Assembly: GCA_963763205.1 (NCBI GenBank)
Contig: CAVXNQ010000017.1
Location: forward strand, 1 to 64,000
Direction of reading: 5' to 3'
Source: DDH964 sp963763205
GTDB lineage: Bacteria; Desulfobacterota; Desulfuromonadia; Desulfuromonadales; DDH964
Length of the DNA stretch: 64,000 bases
Position 1 is the first letter of the stretch. Every line of letters begins with the position of its first letter. Position numbers and translations under genes: made by a program. Below the pieces are notes generated by a model. It did no database searches. It was not told where the DNA came from and saw only the letters and a program-made list of their open reading frames with translations. Shown piece after piece: positions 52,133 through 61,515 of the stretch.

Positions 52133-52823
52133 AGCTTCTCGCTTCCTTCCCGAGCCTTTCCTGAATTACCGCCAGCATCTCCTCCAACACCTCGGCAATG
52201 CCCTTGGCGGTGGAATCGATGACGACGGCATCCGAAGCCTGCACCAGGGGCGCATGCTCCCGGCTGCTGTCGGCGGCATCGCGGGCGCGGACCTCGGCGA
52301 CCGTTTGCTGCAGATCGACATCCGTCCCCTTGGCCCGCAGCTCTTCGTAACGCCGCCGGCCGCGTTCTTCGGCACTGGCCGAGAGGAAAAACTTGACGTC
52401 CGCCGCGGGAAAGACGACGCTGCCGATGTCCCGTCCCTCCAGAACCACCCCACCCTCCCGGCCGAGGTCCTGCTGCAGGCCGACCAGCGCGCGGCGGACC
52501 TCCGGACAGGCGGCGACCCGGGAAGTGAGCAGGCTGATTTCCGGGGTGCGGATGGCGGCGGAGACATCCTCGCCGTCGAGCAGGACCTGTTCCCCCGCAG
52601 GGGTGCGGGAAAACCCGATGTGCAGGTCGCGGCAGAGCCGCTCCAGGGCGGCGGCATCATCGGGATCGATGCCGCGGCGGGCGGCGGCCAGGGCAACGCA
52701 GCGATACATGGCGCCGGTATCGATGTTGGTCAGTCCCAGTTCACGGGCAAGGAGCCTGCTCAGGGTACTCTTGCCGGCCCCGGACGGGCCGTCGATGGCG
52801 ATGATTGGATTTTTATCGGTCAT
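52131..52823 (-). CDS. cmk: Cytidylate kinase
   Basis: Phosphorylates CMP and dCMP. The 230-residue protein has the P-loop GPSGAGKSTLSRLLA near residue 12, then NIDTGAMYRCVAL. GRDIGSVVFPAADVKFFL and the C-terminal VVIDSTAKGIAEVLEEM are typical. It lies between aroA and ispH on the same strand, in a conserved order. Confidence 0.96.
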   Translation of the reverse strand: MTDKNPIIAIDGPSGAGKSTLSRLLARELGLTNIDTGAMYRCVALAAARRGIDPDDAAALERLCRDLHIGFSRTPAGEQVLLDGEDVSAAIRTPEISLLTSRVAACPEVRRALVGLQQDLGREGGVVLEGRDIGSVVFPAADVKFFLSASAEERGRRRYEELRAKGTDVDLQQTVAEVRARDAADSSREHAPLVQASDAVVIDSTAKGIAEVLEEMLAVIQERLGKEARS

Positions 52824-52839
52824 GGTGGGAACAGGGGGC

Positions 52840-52985
52840 TAGGGGCTAGAGGGGTCAGGGGTCAGGGGTCAGGCGGCACGGGACGCGTTTCGCGTATAAA
52901 AACTAAAAACTAAAAACTAAAAACTAAAAACTCAAAAACTAAAAACTAAAAACTCAAATAACGGTATCTCTCGCCACTCGCTACT
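52840..52985. repeat. AAAAACTA octamer and GGGGTCA heptamer tracts
   Basis: GGGGTCAGGGGTCAGGGGTCA is followed by about seven AAAAACTA/AAAAACTC 8-mers and then by GCCACTC units next to the aroA stop. No gene fits in the gap. Confidence 0.85.
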
Positions 52986-52988
52986 CGC

Positions 52989-54278
52989 CTACTTCCTCGC
53001 GTTAGCCAGCAGCTCCCAGAAATTGGGGAAGGAGGTGGCGGTGCAGGCGGTATCATCGATGGTCACTTCGCCGCCGGCCACCAGCGAGGCGACGGCCATG
53101 CTCATGGCGATGCGATGGTCGCCGTGGGAGGAAACCCGCCCGCCACGCAGAATGGCGCCCCCTTCGATCTCCATGCCGTCTTCCCGGGGCGCGATCCGTG
53201 CCCCGAGCTTGCCGAGTTCGGTGCTGATGGCGGCAATCCGATCGGTTTCCTTCACGCGCAGCTCGCGGGCGTCGCGAATTGTCGTGGTCCCCTCGGCGCA
53301 GGCCGCGGCGACGCTGACAACGGGAAATTCGTCGATGGCGCGGGGGACGACCTCGCCGCCGATCTCGATCCCCTGCAGCGGGCTGCTGCGGACCAGGAGG
53401 TCGGCCACCGGTTCCCCGGAGAGTTCCCGCGGCTCGACCAGCTCGATGGAACCACCCATGGCGCGGAGGATGTCGATGATACCGCTGCGCGTCGGATTGA
53501 CGCCGACGTTGCGGATGAGCAGCTCCGAACCAGGAGTGATCAGGGCCGCCACCAGGAAGAAGGCGGCCGAAGAGATGTCTCCCGGCACCACCACCTCCCG
53601 CCCTTCGAGGGAACGGCCGGGCACCAGGGTGACGCCGCCCGGGAAGGGGCGGACGTCGGCGCCGAAGTATCGCAGCATCCGCTCGCTGTGGTCGCGGCTG
53701 AGGTGCGGTTCGCGCACCGTGGTCTCTCCCTCGGCATAGAGGCCGCCGAGGAGCAGCGCCGACTTGACCTGGGCACTGGCGATGGGCGAATCGTAGCTGG
53801 TACCGTGCAGGGGACTCCCCTGGATAGCCAGAGGGGCCAGGTCGCCGCCGCCGCGGCCCCAGATCCGCGCGCCCATTGTCGCCAGCGGGTTGAGGACCCG
53901 CTGCATCGGCCGCCGCCGCAGGTAGCGATCTCCGGTCAGCACCGAGAAGAAGCGCTGGCCGGCCAGGAGCCCCGTCATCAGGCGGATGGTGGTTCCTGAG
54001 TTGCCGCAGTCAATGACATCACCCGGCTCCTGCAGGCCGTGCAGCCCGCGGCCGCCGATGGACAGCACGCCGTCTGCGGCTTCGCTGATATCAACGCCCA
54101 TACTGCGAAAGGCGTTGAGGGTTGCGTGGTTGTCCTCGCCGTGGAGAAATCCCCGAACCACCGTGGTGCCGTCGGCCAGCGAGCCGAGCATGATCGACCG
54201 GTGGGAAATCGACTTGTCGCCGGGGACGATGATCTCGCCGTGCAGGCCGGCGGCGGGGCTGACGGTACGGGTTTCCAT
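52989..54278 (-). CDS. aroA: 3-phosphoshikimate 1-carboxyvinyltransferase (EPSP synthase)
   Basis: Sixth step of the shikimate pathway. The 429-residue protein has the substrate loop VPGDKSISHRSIMLGSLA near residue 20, NSGTTIRLMTGLL near 95, RRRPMQRVLNPL near 125, and LRVKETDRI near 340. The ATG at 54278 (METRTVSPAAGLHG) has GAGG at 8 bases; a TTG four codons upstream is less likely. The surrounding order tyrA-aroA-cmk is conserved in relatives. Confidence 0.97.
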   Translation of the reverse strand: METRTVSPAAGLHGEIIVPGDKSISHRSIMLGSLADGTTVVRGFLHGEDNHATLNAFRSMGVDISEAADGVLSIGGRGLHGLQEPGDVIDCGNSGTTIRLMTGLLAGQRFFSVLTGDRYLRRRPMQRVLNPLATMGARIWGRGGGDLAPLAIQGSPLHGTSYDSPIASAQVKSALLLGGLYAEGETTVREPHLSRDHSERMLRYFGADVRPFPGGVTLVPGRSLEGREVVVPGDISSAAFFLVAALITPGSELLIRNVGVNPTRSGIIDILRAMGGSIELVEPRELSGEPVADLLVRSSPLQGIEIGGEVVPRAIDEFPVVSVAAACAEGTTTIRDARELRVKETDRIAAISTELGKLGARIAPREDGMEIEGGAILRGGRVSSHGDHRIAMSMAVASLVAGGEVTIDDTACTATSFPNFWELLANARK

Positions 54279-54295
54279 GGAAAACCTCAAAAAAG

Positions 54296-54369
54296 AAGTT
54301 TTAAGGGTTGAGTTTTAAGTTTTGAGTTCAGGTCGATGACTTAAACCTCAAAACCTAAAACTCAAAACG
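54296..54369. repeat. Heptamer inverted tract between tyrA and aroA
   Basis: TTTTGAG/TTTTAAG units at 54301-54328 face AAACCTC/AAACTC units at 54343-54366, so the tract can fold into a hairpin. It lies between tyrA and aroA. Confidence 0.75.
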
Positions 54370-54373
54370 GCTT

Positions 54374-55255
54374 TCAAAGGATCGCATCCCGGCTCTGCTT
54401 GGAACGGTGGAAAAATTCGAACAGACGCTCACCTTCGCCGCGCCGGATGTCCTCCTTGAGCTCGGCGAAAAAAGCTTCGAACTGCTCCATCATCTCCAGC
54501 AGCGCCTCGCGGTTGGTCATCGCGATGTCCCGCCACATGGTCGGATCGGAAGAGGCAATGCGGGTAAAGTCGCGGAAACCGCCGGCGGAATACTCGAGAA
54601 TGTTCTCCTGGTAACGGTCGTAGGCGCCGACGGCATTGACCAAGGCGTAGGCGACCATGTGCGGCAGGTGACTGATGGCCGCCAGGACCCGGTCGTGTTT
54701 CTCGACCTCCATCAGCACGACCTCGCTGCCGGCGGACTGCCAGGCCTTGCGGACCACCTCGAGGGCGGCGGGATCCGTCCCGGCAGTCGGAGTGAGAATG
54801 CAGCGCTTGCCCCGATAGAGGGTGGCAAAGGCGGCCTCGGCACCGCTCTTTTCGGTGCCGGCGATGGGATGACCGGGGACGAAATGGATGCCGGCCGGAA
54901 CCAGGGGGGCAATCGTTTCAACCACCACACCCTTGACGCTGCCGCCGTCGGTGAGGATGGCACCCGGTTTCATTGCCGGCAGGACCCTGGCCGCAACCGC
55001 CGCCAGGCTCTGTACCGGGGTGGCCAGAAAGACCAGATCGGCTTCGGCGACGCCGGCCGCCGGGTCGGTCTCGATACGGTCGACAACGCCAAGACGCAGG
55101 GCGGTCTGCAGGTTCTCCAGCCCGCGGCCGACGCCGACCACCTCGCCCACCACCCCGGCACCCTTCAGGGCCAGGGCCAGAGAGCCGCCGATCAGCCCGA
55201 CGCCGATCACCGCGAGACGCGGGATGAAGAATTTTTCGTCCACTGCTGATGACAT
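54374..55255 (-). CDS. tyrA: Prephenate dehydrogenase
   Basis: Makes 4-hydroxyphenylpyruvate for tyrosine. The 293-residue protein has the NAD motif VIGVGLIGGSLALAL near residue 16, then VFLATPVQSLAAV, GSVKG and FVPGHPIAGTEKSGAEAA with the catalytic histidine. The AISHLPHMVAYALVN helix completes the family pattern. There is no chorismate mutase or ACT domain. It lies between pheA and aroA. Confidence 0.95.
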   Translation of the reverse strand: MSSAVDEKFFIPRLAVIGVGLIGGSLALALKGAGVVGEVVGVGRGLENLQTALRLGVVDRIETDPAAGVAEADLVFLATPVQSLAAVAARVLPAMKPGAILTDGGSVKGVVVETIAPLVPAGIHFVPGHPIAGTEKSGAEAAFATLYRGKRCILTPTAGTDPAALEVVRKAWQSAGSEVVLMEVEKHDRVLAAISHLPHMVAYALVNAVGAYDRYQENILEYSAGGFRDFTRIASSDPTMWRDIAMTNREALLEMMEQFEAFFAELKEDIRRGEGERLFEFFHRSKQSRDAIL

Positions 55256-55269
55256 GGTTAATCCTGGAG

Positions 55270-55376
55270 AAATTTTGAATTATGAATTTTGAATTTTAAA
55301 TTAAACCCGCCGGTTACGCCGTCGGGAGCAACAGAACACAGTGCCCAAACAATTCAAAATTCAAAATTCAAAATTG
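55270..55376. repeat. AATTTTG heptamer tract between pheA and tyrA
   Basis: AATTTTG units at 55271-55303 and AATTCAA units at 55349-55377 are complementary and flank a short unique core. The tract reaches the pheA stop. Confidence 0.8.
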
Positions 55377-55381
55377 CCTTT

Positions 55382-56455
55382 CTACTTGGCCCGCGGGTAG
55401 GAACCGAGGACCTTGAACAGGGTGCAGTAACCCTTGAGTTCTTCGAGGGCATCGTGCACCGCGGCCTCCTGGGCATGTCCCTCGAGGTCGAGGAAGAAGA
55501 TGTATTCCCAGGCCTTCTTCTTGAAGGGGCGGCTTTCGATCTTCGACAGATTGAGGCTGCGCTTGCTGAAGGGCTCAAGCATCCGGTAGAGGATCCCCGG
55601 CTCATCCCGCACACTGAACATGATCGAAGTCTTGTCCCGCCCGGACGGGGCCGGGGTGTGCCGACCAATGACCAGAAACCGGGTGTAGTTGTTGGGGTTG
55701 TCCTCGATCTTCTTCTTCACCACCTGCAGGTCGTAAAGGGACGCGGCCATCTCGCTGGCGATCGCCGCGGCGCTGTCGTCCTCGACGACCATCTGGGCGG
55801 CCAGGGCGGTGCTGGCGACATCGACCAGCGGCACATCGGGGAGGTTTTCTTCCAGCCACTTGCGGCATTGCGCCAGGGCCTGGGGATGGGAAACCACCTT
55901 ACGCACGCGGCTGAAATCCCCCGAACGGGAAAGGAGATCGTGGGAGATCTCGAGGAGGATTTCGGCGTTGATCTGGAGGTCGGATTCCATGAACATATCG
56001 AGAGTGTGGGTGACAACCCCCTCGTTGGAATTCTCCACCGGCACCACCCCGTAGTCGGCCCGTCCCCGCAGCACCTCGTCGAAGACCGTGGCGATCCCCT
56101 TCTGGGGCAGCAGCTGGGCTGAAAAGCCGAATTGCTGCATGGCGGCGATATGGGTAAAGGTAGCCAGGGGACCGAGGAAGCCGACCTTCATCGGCTGCTC
56201 CAAGGAAAGGGACGCGGAGATCACCTCCCGGAAAACCCGGCGGATCGCCTCGGTCGGAAAGGGGCCGGCATTGCGTCCGGCCAGGCGCCGGTAGATGGCC
56301 TGCTCGCGACCCGGCACGTAAAACTGCTGGCTGTTCCCGGCCTTGGCCTTGCCGACCTCGATGACCACCTTGGCCCGCTCGTTGAGCAGATCGAGGATCC
56401 GGTCGTCGATGGCATCGATCTCTTTCCGAAGCCGGTCGAGTTTCCCTGTTCCCAT
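55382..56455 (-). CDS. pheA: Chorismate mutase/prephenate dehydratase (P-protein)
   Basis: Bifunctional enzyme leading to phenylpyruvate. The 357-residue protein has an AroQ-type mutase domain (residues 1-85, LRKEIDAIDDRILDLLNERAKVV). A dehydratase domain follows (95-270, GPLATFTHIAAMQQFG, VPVENSNEGVVTHTLDMF and NYTRFLVIG with its Thr). The C-terminal ACT domain has DEPGILYRMLEPFSKRSLNLSKIESRP for feedback by phenylalanine. It is the first gene of the minus-strand run ending at ihfB. Confidence 0.96.
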   Translation of the reverse strand: MGTGKLDRLRKEIDAIDDRILDLLNERAKVVIEVGKAKAGNSQQFYVPGREQAIYRRLAGRNAGPFPTEAIRRVFREVISASLSLEQPMKVGFLGPLATFTHIAAMQQFGFSAQLLPQKGIATVFDEVLRGRADYGVVPVENSNEGVVTHTLDMFMESDLQINAEILLEISHDLLSRSGDFSRVRKVVSHPQALAQCRKWLEENLPDVPLVDVASTALAAQMVVEDDSAAAIASEMAASLYDLQVVKKKIEDNPNNYTRFLVIGRHTPAPSGRDKTSIMFSVRDEPGILYRMLEPFSKRSLNLSKIESRPFKKKAWEYIFFLDLEGHAQEAAVHDALEELKGYCTLFKVLGSYPRAK

Positions 56456-56524
56456 CGTTCACCTCGTCAACCACAAAAGGGATGGGAAATGTAGCCCATC
56501 CGCAGGGAAAATGCAATTCCTTCG

Positions 56525-56641
56525 ACGGCTCAAGACTCAAGACTCAAGACTCAAGACTCAAGACTCAAGGCTCAAGGCTCAAGACTCAAAATTCAAAATT
56601 CAAAATTCAAAATTCAAAATTCAAAATTCAAAATTCAAAAC
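56525..56641. repeat. Longest heptamer tract: ACTCAAG then ATTCAAA
   Basis: About nine ACTCAAG units pass directly into about eight ATTCAAA units with the 7-bp register kept. It fills most of the 290-bp divergent gap between pheA and the aminotransferase gene. The promoters of both genes must lie around or within it; none is obvious. Confidence 0.92.
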
Positions 56642-56745
56642 GGCCCCTCTCACCTCTCCCGCCTCGCCCACTTTCCCTTGACCGCTTCGCGGCCCGCCGC
56701 TAAACTGCTCGCCACCGTACGCTATCCCCGGCAGGAGGCCACCCT

Positions 56746-57932
56746 ATGTCCATCTCCCTGAAAGTTCGCGCCAGTATCGAGCGCTCGTCCTGGATCCGCA
56801 AGATGTTCGAGGAAGGGGCGCGGTTGCGGGCCATTCACGGTGAAGCCAACGTCTTCGATTTCACCCTCGGCAACCCCTCCGTGGAGCCCCCCGAAGCGCT
56901 GCACCGGGAACTCGCGCGGCTCGCCGCCAATCCGCAGCCCGGTATGCACCGCTACATGAACAATGCCGGCTACGAAGAAACCCGGGCGGCGGTGGCGGAG
57001 GTCGTCTCGGAGAAATCCCCCCTGCCGCTGCGCGCCGAGCACGTGATCATGACCTGCGGCGCCGGCGGGGCCCTCAACGTCGCGCTGAAGACGATCCTCA
57101 ACCCCGGTGAAGAGGTGATCATCCTCACCCCCTATTTCGTCGAATACAAGTTCTACGTCGACAACCACGACGGCAACACCAAGGAAGTCTGGACCGACCC
57201 CGCCACCTTCCAGCTCGACGTCCCCGCCATCGAGCGGGCAATCGGATCCAACACCCGGGCGCTGATCATCAATTCGCCGAACAATCCCACGGGGGTGGTC
57301 TACCCGGCGGCCAGCCTGCAGGCCCTCGGTGAAATGCTCGAGCGCAAACAGCGGGAACTGGAACGGACCATCTTCGTCATTTCCGACGAGCCTTACGCCC
57401 GGCTCAGCTACGACGGGTGGAGGTCCCCGGCATCTTCCGCTACGTGCGCAACGCCGTCATCGCCACCTCCCACTCCAAGGACCTCGCCCTGCCCGGGGAG
57501 CGGATCGGCTACCTGGCGGTCAACCCGGCCCTGGAGGACGTCAGGATGTTCCTGGAGGGGGCGGTCTTCTGCAACCGGGTGCTCGGCTTCGTCAATGCGC
57601 CGGCGCTGATGCAGCGCCTGGTGGCCGGTCTGCAGCGGGAGAGCGTCGACGTCGACGAGTACCGCGCCAAACGCGACCTCCTCTACGACAACCTGACCGC
57701 CATGGGATTCTCCATGGTTAAGCCGGAAGGGGGTTTTTACCTCTTTCCCCGCTCGCCGCTGGCCGACGACATCGAGTTCGTCAAGCTGGCCCAGAAGCAC
57801 AATGTCCTGCTCGTTCCCGGCGCCGGGTTCGGCGCGCCGGGTTATTTCCGTATCGCCTACTGCATCGACGCCGCGATTATCCACCGCAGCCTGCCGGCCT
57901 GGGAAAAGATCGCCAAAGAAGTGGGGCTTTGA
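56746..57932 (+). CDS. PLP-dependent aminotransferase, class I/II (one frameshift)
   Basis: About 396 residues when one missing base is restored. It has FDFTLGNPSVEPP, the phosphate-binding GAGGALNVALKTIL, NSPNNPTGVVYP and SDEPYARLSYDG. The PLP lysine is in SHSKDLALPGERIGYLAV. The frame breaks at the GGG run 57415-57417, where a fourth G restores VEVPGIFRYVRN. Substrate is unknown; it is of the aspartate/aromatic aminotransferase type. AGGAGG precedes the ATG. It is convergent with recJ. Confidence 0.88.
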
Positions 57933-57983
57933 AAAACCGGGAGAAAGGTTTACTGGACCGTGCACCTCAAGAAATCGCAAAAA

Positions 57984-58049
57984 CCGTTTTGAGTTTTAAG
58001 TTTAATATTTTGCGTTAACGCAAAATCCAAAACCTAAAACTCAAAACGG
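57984..58049. terminator. Inverted heptamer tract acting as a bidirectional terminator
   Basis: CCGTTTTGAGTTTT on the left pairs with AAAACTCAAAACGG on the right, around a perfect 20-bp palindrome ATTTTGCGTTAACGCAAAAT at 58007-58026. It lies between the convergent aminotransferase and recJ genes. Confidence 0.65.
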
Positions 58050-58052
58050 CCT

Positions 58053-59810
58053 TTATTCTTCTTCCTCCCCTTCTTCCTCCCCTCCCGCCGGGCGCAGATC
58101 CCGTACCCGCAGTTGCAGTTCCCGCCCCCCCCGCCATTCATTGAACTCGGGATGCACCAGCACATCCACGGGACCGTCGAGGAGCTCCCGGCGTTCGGCC
58201 ATCCGCCAGGCGATGCAGGGGAGACTGTAGCCGTCCTGCTGCGCGAGGAATTTCAGGTGAACACCGCCCAGGGTCCGGACCTGGCGTGCGATGACCCCGC
58301 GCAGAACGAAAGCCGGCTCGGGGTTGCCGACGCCGAAGGGGGCGAGGCGTTCGAGATCCTCGACGGCGGCGATACCGAGTTCCTCGATCAGAACCTCACC
58401 GTCATGACCCAGTTCCGGGATGAGGTCCGCGGGAGCCAGGGTCTGCCGGGCACAGGCCTCGAAAGCCCGGCGAAAATCGTCCATCGCCGCTGCCGACAGG
58501 CTCAGGCCGGCGGCGAATTCGTGGCCGCCGTAGCCGTCGAGATGGTCACTGCAGGCCGCCAGGGCGCGATATAGATGAAAGCCGCGGATGGAACGGGCGG
58601 AGCCCTTCCCCTTCCCCTGCGCCCCGTCAAGGGCGATTAATACGGTTGGCCGGTGGTAGCGTTCGACCAGGCGGCTGGCGACGATGCCGATGACTCCGGA
58701 ATGCCAGCGTTCGTCGGCAAGGACGATGGCATGGCAACCGGGATCGCCGTCCCGCTCCAGGACGGCGATCGCCTGCTGCAGGGTCGTCTCTTCGATCCGG
58801 CGGCGTTCCTGGTTAAAACGGTCGAGTTGGCGGGCGAGTTCCGGCGCCTGCCCCTGACCCCGGTCGAGCAGGAGGTCGACGCCGCGCCCGGCATCTTCCA
58901 GCCGGCCGGCGGCATTGAGGCGCGGCGCCAGTTGAAAGCCGACCGCCCCCGCGTTCATCCGGCGCACCCCGGCAACCGCCCGCAGTTCCTTGAGCCCCGG
59001 ACGCCGGTCCTGTTCCAGGAGGGCCAGCCCGGACCGGACCAGGATGCGGTTGATGCCGGTCAACGGCACCAGATCGGCGACCGTTCCCAGCGCTACCAGG
59101 TCGAGACCGCGGCGCAGATCGGGCTCGCCGTTGCCGTCAAACCGGCCGGCCGCGCGCAGTGTCTTGCGCAGAGCCACCAGCAGGCAGAAGGCGACGCCCA
59201 CCCCCGCCAGCTCCCGGCCGGGAAAGGTTTCCCCGGGGAGTTGCGGGTCGACGATGGCCAGAGCATCAGGGAGGGATTCGGGGGGCTGGTGATGGTCGGT
59301 GATGATCAGGTCGAGGCCGAGTTCGCGGGCGAGTTGCGCTTCGGCGACGGCAGAAACCCCGCAGTCGACGGAGAGAACCACCGTCACCCCATCATGGGCG
59401 GCCTGCCGCAGGGCGGCTGCGGAGAGCCCGTAACCGTCTCGCAGACGCAACGGGATATGCGACTTGACCCGGGCTCCGCAGGCCTGCAGGGTCTCCACCA
59501 GCAGCGCCGTGCCGGTGATGCCGTCGACGTCGTAGTCGCCGTGAACCAGGATCAGCTCGCCGGCATCGATCGCCTGCACCAGGCGCTGAACCGCCGGCCG
59601 GATACCGCTCAGGGATTCGGGATCGGGAAGGTCGCGCAGCCCGGCGGCCAGAAAGGCGCTCCCGGCTCCGGGTGCGGTCTGGCCGCGTCCGGCAAGGACC
59701 CGGGCCGTCAGGCTGCCGATCCCGAGTTCCCGGCAGAGCGAGGCGAGCACTGGGCTGGTCGCTTCGGTGCCGCGCCGCAGCCAGCGGCGGCGGGCCACCG
59801 GGATCATCAT
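58053..59810 (-). CDS. recJ: Single-stranded-DNA-specific exonuclease RecJ
   Basis: 5'-3' exonuclease for recombination and mismatch repair. About 585 residues from the ATG at 59810 (MMIPVARRRW). DHH-family motifs are HGDYDVDGITGTALL, VLSVDCGVSA, LIITDHHQPP and GVGVAFCL. The DHHA1 motif is GYGGHEFAAGLSLS, and an OB-fold C-terminus ends with poly-Glu. An in-frame start 42 codons upstream gives a low-complexity extension absent from relatives. It is downstream of the TPR gene on the same strand. Confidence 0.94.
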   Translation of the reverse strand: MMIPVARRRWLRRGTEATSPVLASLCRELGIGSLTARVLAGRGQTAPGAGSAFLAAGLRDLPDPESLSGIRPAVQRLVQAIDAGELILVHGDYDVDGITGTALLVETLQACGARVKSHIPLRLRDGYGLSAAALRQAAHDGVTVVLSVDCGVSAVAEAQLARELGLDLIITDHHQPPESLPDALAIVDPQLPGETFPGRELAGVGVAFCLLVALRKTLRAAGRFDGNGEPDLRRGLDLVALGTVADLVPLTGINRILVRSGLALLEQDRRPGLKELRAVAGVRRMNAGAVGFQLAPRLNAAGRLEDAGRGVDLLLDRGQGQAPELARQLDRFNQERRRIEETTLQQAIAVLERDGDPGCHAIVLADERWHSGVIGIVASRLVERYHRPTVLIALDGAQGKGKGSARSIRGFHLYRALAACSDHLDGYGGHEFAAGLSLSAAAMDDFRRAFEACARQTLAPADLIPELGHDGEVLIEELGIAAVEDLERLAPFGVGNPEPAFVLRGVIARQVRTLGGVHLKFLAQQDGYSLPCIAWRMAERRELLDGPVDVLVHPEFNEWRGGRELQLRVRDLRPAGGEEEGEEEE

Positions 59811-59982
59811 CGGGCTGGCCTGGCGGCCGTGGGAACCGCCACGGGCGCGGCCCGGTTGCTGGAGCCTTTGGGCCCCGGGGGCGGTAAAAGCGTGGCCGGG
59901 AGTTGGGGGAAATGCCGTTGTTTCATCGGTCTCCAAGACGGGGCCGGCCGGCGCAAAGCGCCGGCCGGAGGTGTGGTGCAGG

Positions 59983-60576
59983 TTATTTCATCCCCTGGGG
60001 CATCGGCGTCGGGGATTCCTGGTGGCTCTTGAGAAACTCGAGCTCGGCGCGAATCTTGTCGGCCCCCGGACCGCTGGGGTCGATGGCCAGATACTTTTCC
60101 CAGGCCGCGCTGGCCTTGACGGGGTCCTTCAGGTCGTAGAGGTAGACGACGCCGAGGTTGTAGAGGCTCTGGGCATGGGTAGGCTGAATCCGGTTGGCCT
60201 TGGTGAAATTCTCGACCGCCCGGTCGTACCACCCCAGCTCCCGAAACATGACCCCCTGATCGGTGAGGACATCGGGATCGTTACCGTCCAGCGCCAGCGC
60301 CTTGCCGTAGGCCTCCACGGCCTTCATCGGCTGATGGGAATCGAAGTAATTGTGACCGAGCTGAACCCAGGCATTGCGGTTGTCTGGATCCTTGGCGACG
60401 ATCCCCTCAAGCATGCTGATCTGCTGCTGGGAGTTGACCGCCGGCAACGCGGCACTCGGCGGCGCGGAGCTGGGGCCGGAGGGGGTGGGACTCTTCACCC
60501 GGTTGGCGATCAGGACCCCGGCCAGGATCCCGACGACCAGGGTGACCCCGACAAAGAGCCAGGTCTCCTTCTTCAT
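59983..60576 (-). CDS. Membrane-anchored TPR protein (NrfG-like)
   Basis: A 197-residue protein with an N-terminal membrane anchor (WLFVGVTLVVGILAGVLIA), a Pro/Ser linker, and about four TPR units (residues 55-180). Examples are RNAWVQLGHNYFDSHQPMKAVEAYGKAL-type repeats and AQSLYNLGVVYLYDLKDP. It is likely periplasmic and binds other proteins. Its start overlaps the secF stop by 4 bp, so it is co-transcribed with secDF. Confidence 0.88.
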   Translation of the reverse strand: MKKETWLFVGVTLVVGILAGVLIANRVKSPTPSGPSSAPPSAALPAVNSQQQISMLEGIVAKDPDNRNAWVQLGHNYFDSHQPMKAVEAYGKALALDGNDPDVLTDQGVMFRELGWYDRAVENFTKANRIQPTHAQSLYNLGVVYLYDLKDPVKASAAWEKYLAIDPSGPGADKIRAELEFLKSHQESPTPMPQGMK

Positions 60577-61505
60577 GAACTCCTCCCGGTCGCCGCGGTC
60601 TCACTCCGCTGCCCCTTGCGACCTTCCCAGAAGAGGATGACCGGACTGGCGACGAAGATCGATGAGTAGGTACCGATCAGGACGCCGACCAGCATGGCGA
60701 AAGCGAAGCCGTGGATGACGCCGCCGCCGAAAATAAACAGCGACAGGATCACCAGCAGGGTGGTACCGGAGGTCAACAGGGTCCGCGACAGGGTCTCGTT
60801 GACGCTGCGGTTGATGATCGCAGCCAGACCGTCCTTGGAATGTTTACCCATGTTCTCCCGGATGCGGTCGCAAACGATGATGGTGTCGTTGAGGGAGTAA
60901 CCCATGATGGCCAGAAAGGCGGCGATGACCGTCAGGTCGATTTCCCGGTTGAAAACCGCGAAAGCGCCCAGGGTGATCAGCACGTCGTGTATCGTGGCGA
61001 TCACCGCGCCGACTCCGAACCGGAATTCGAAGCGCCAGGTGATGTAGATGAGGGTGCCGATCATCGCCCAGAGCAGAGCCATCAGCCCTTTCTGCCGCAG
61101 ATCCTTCCCGACTTGGGGTCCGACCATCTCGGCCCGGCGAAGATCGACCTTGCCGGAGCCGTAGACATTCTCCAGTGCTGTCTTGATCTTCTGCGACAGT
61201 CCCTCCAGTTCGGCGCTGCTGCTCTGCGTCTTGATCAGGAATTCATTGTTGGTCTGGTCGCCGAATTGCTGGACGATCACTGGGCCGAGATCGACCCCTT
61301 TAAGAGCGTCCTTGATGTCCCCGGCGCTGGTGGCCTGTTCGAACTTGACCTGCACCAGGGTGCCGCCGGCGAAATCGATGCCGTAGTTGGGGCCGCGGAG
61401 GAACAGGGTCCCCATCCCGATCAGGATCAGAACCCAGGAGAAAATCATCGCCAGCTTGCGCTTGCCGACAAAATCGATATTGATATCCGGTCTGATGAAT
61501 TGCAT
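60573..61505 (-). CDS. secF: Protein translocase subunit SecF
   Basis: Part of the SecDF complex that uses the proton gradient to pull proteins out of the Sec channel. The 310-residue protein has six membrane segments, the first at MIFSWVLILIGMGTLFL with GPNYGIDFAGGTLVQV after it. ETLSRTLLTSGTTLLVILSLFIFGGGVI and AIMGYSLNDTIIVCDRIREN carry the conserved residues. secD is 10 bp upstream. Confidence 0.97.
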   Translation of the reverse strand: MQFIRPDINIDFVGKRKLAMIFSWVLILIGMGTLFLRGPNYGIDFAGGTLVQVKFEQATSAGDIKDALKGVDLGPVIVQQFGDQTNNEFLIKTQSSSAELEGLSQKIKTALENVYGSGKVDLRRAEMVGPQVGKDLRQKGLMALLWAMIGTLIYITWRFEFRFGVGAVIATIHDVLITLGAFAVFNREIDLTVIAAFLAIMGYSLNDTIIVCDRIRENMGKHSKDGLAAIINRSVNETLSRTLLTSGTTLLVILSLFIFGGGVIHGFAFAMLVGVLIGTYSSIFVASPVILFWEGRKGQRSETAATGRSS

Positions 61506-61515
61506 ACCGGTCTCC

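Noticed and set aside
56525..56641. CRISPR array
   Set aside because: The repeat unit is 7 bp with no spacers, no dyad repeats of 25-40 bp and no cas genes.
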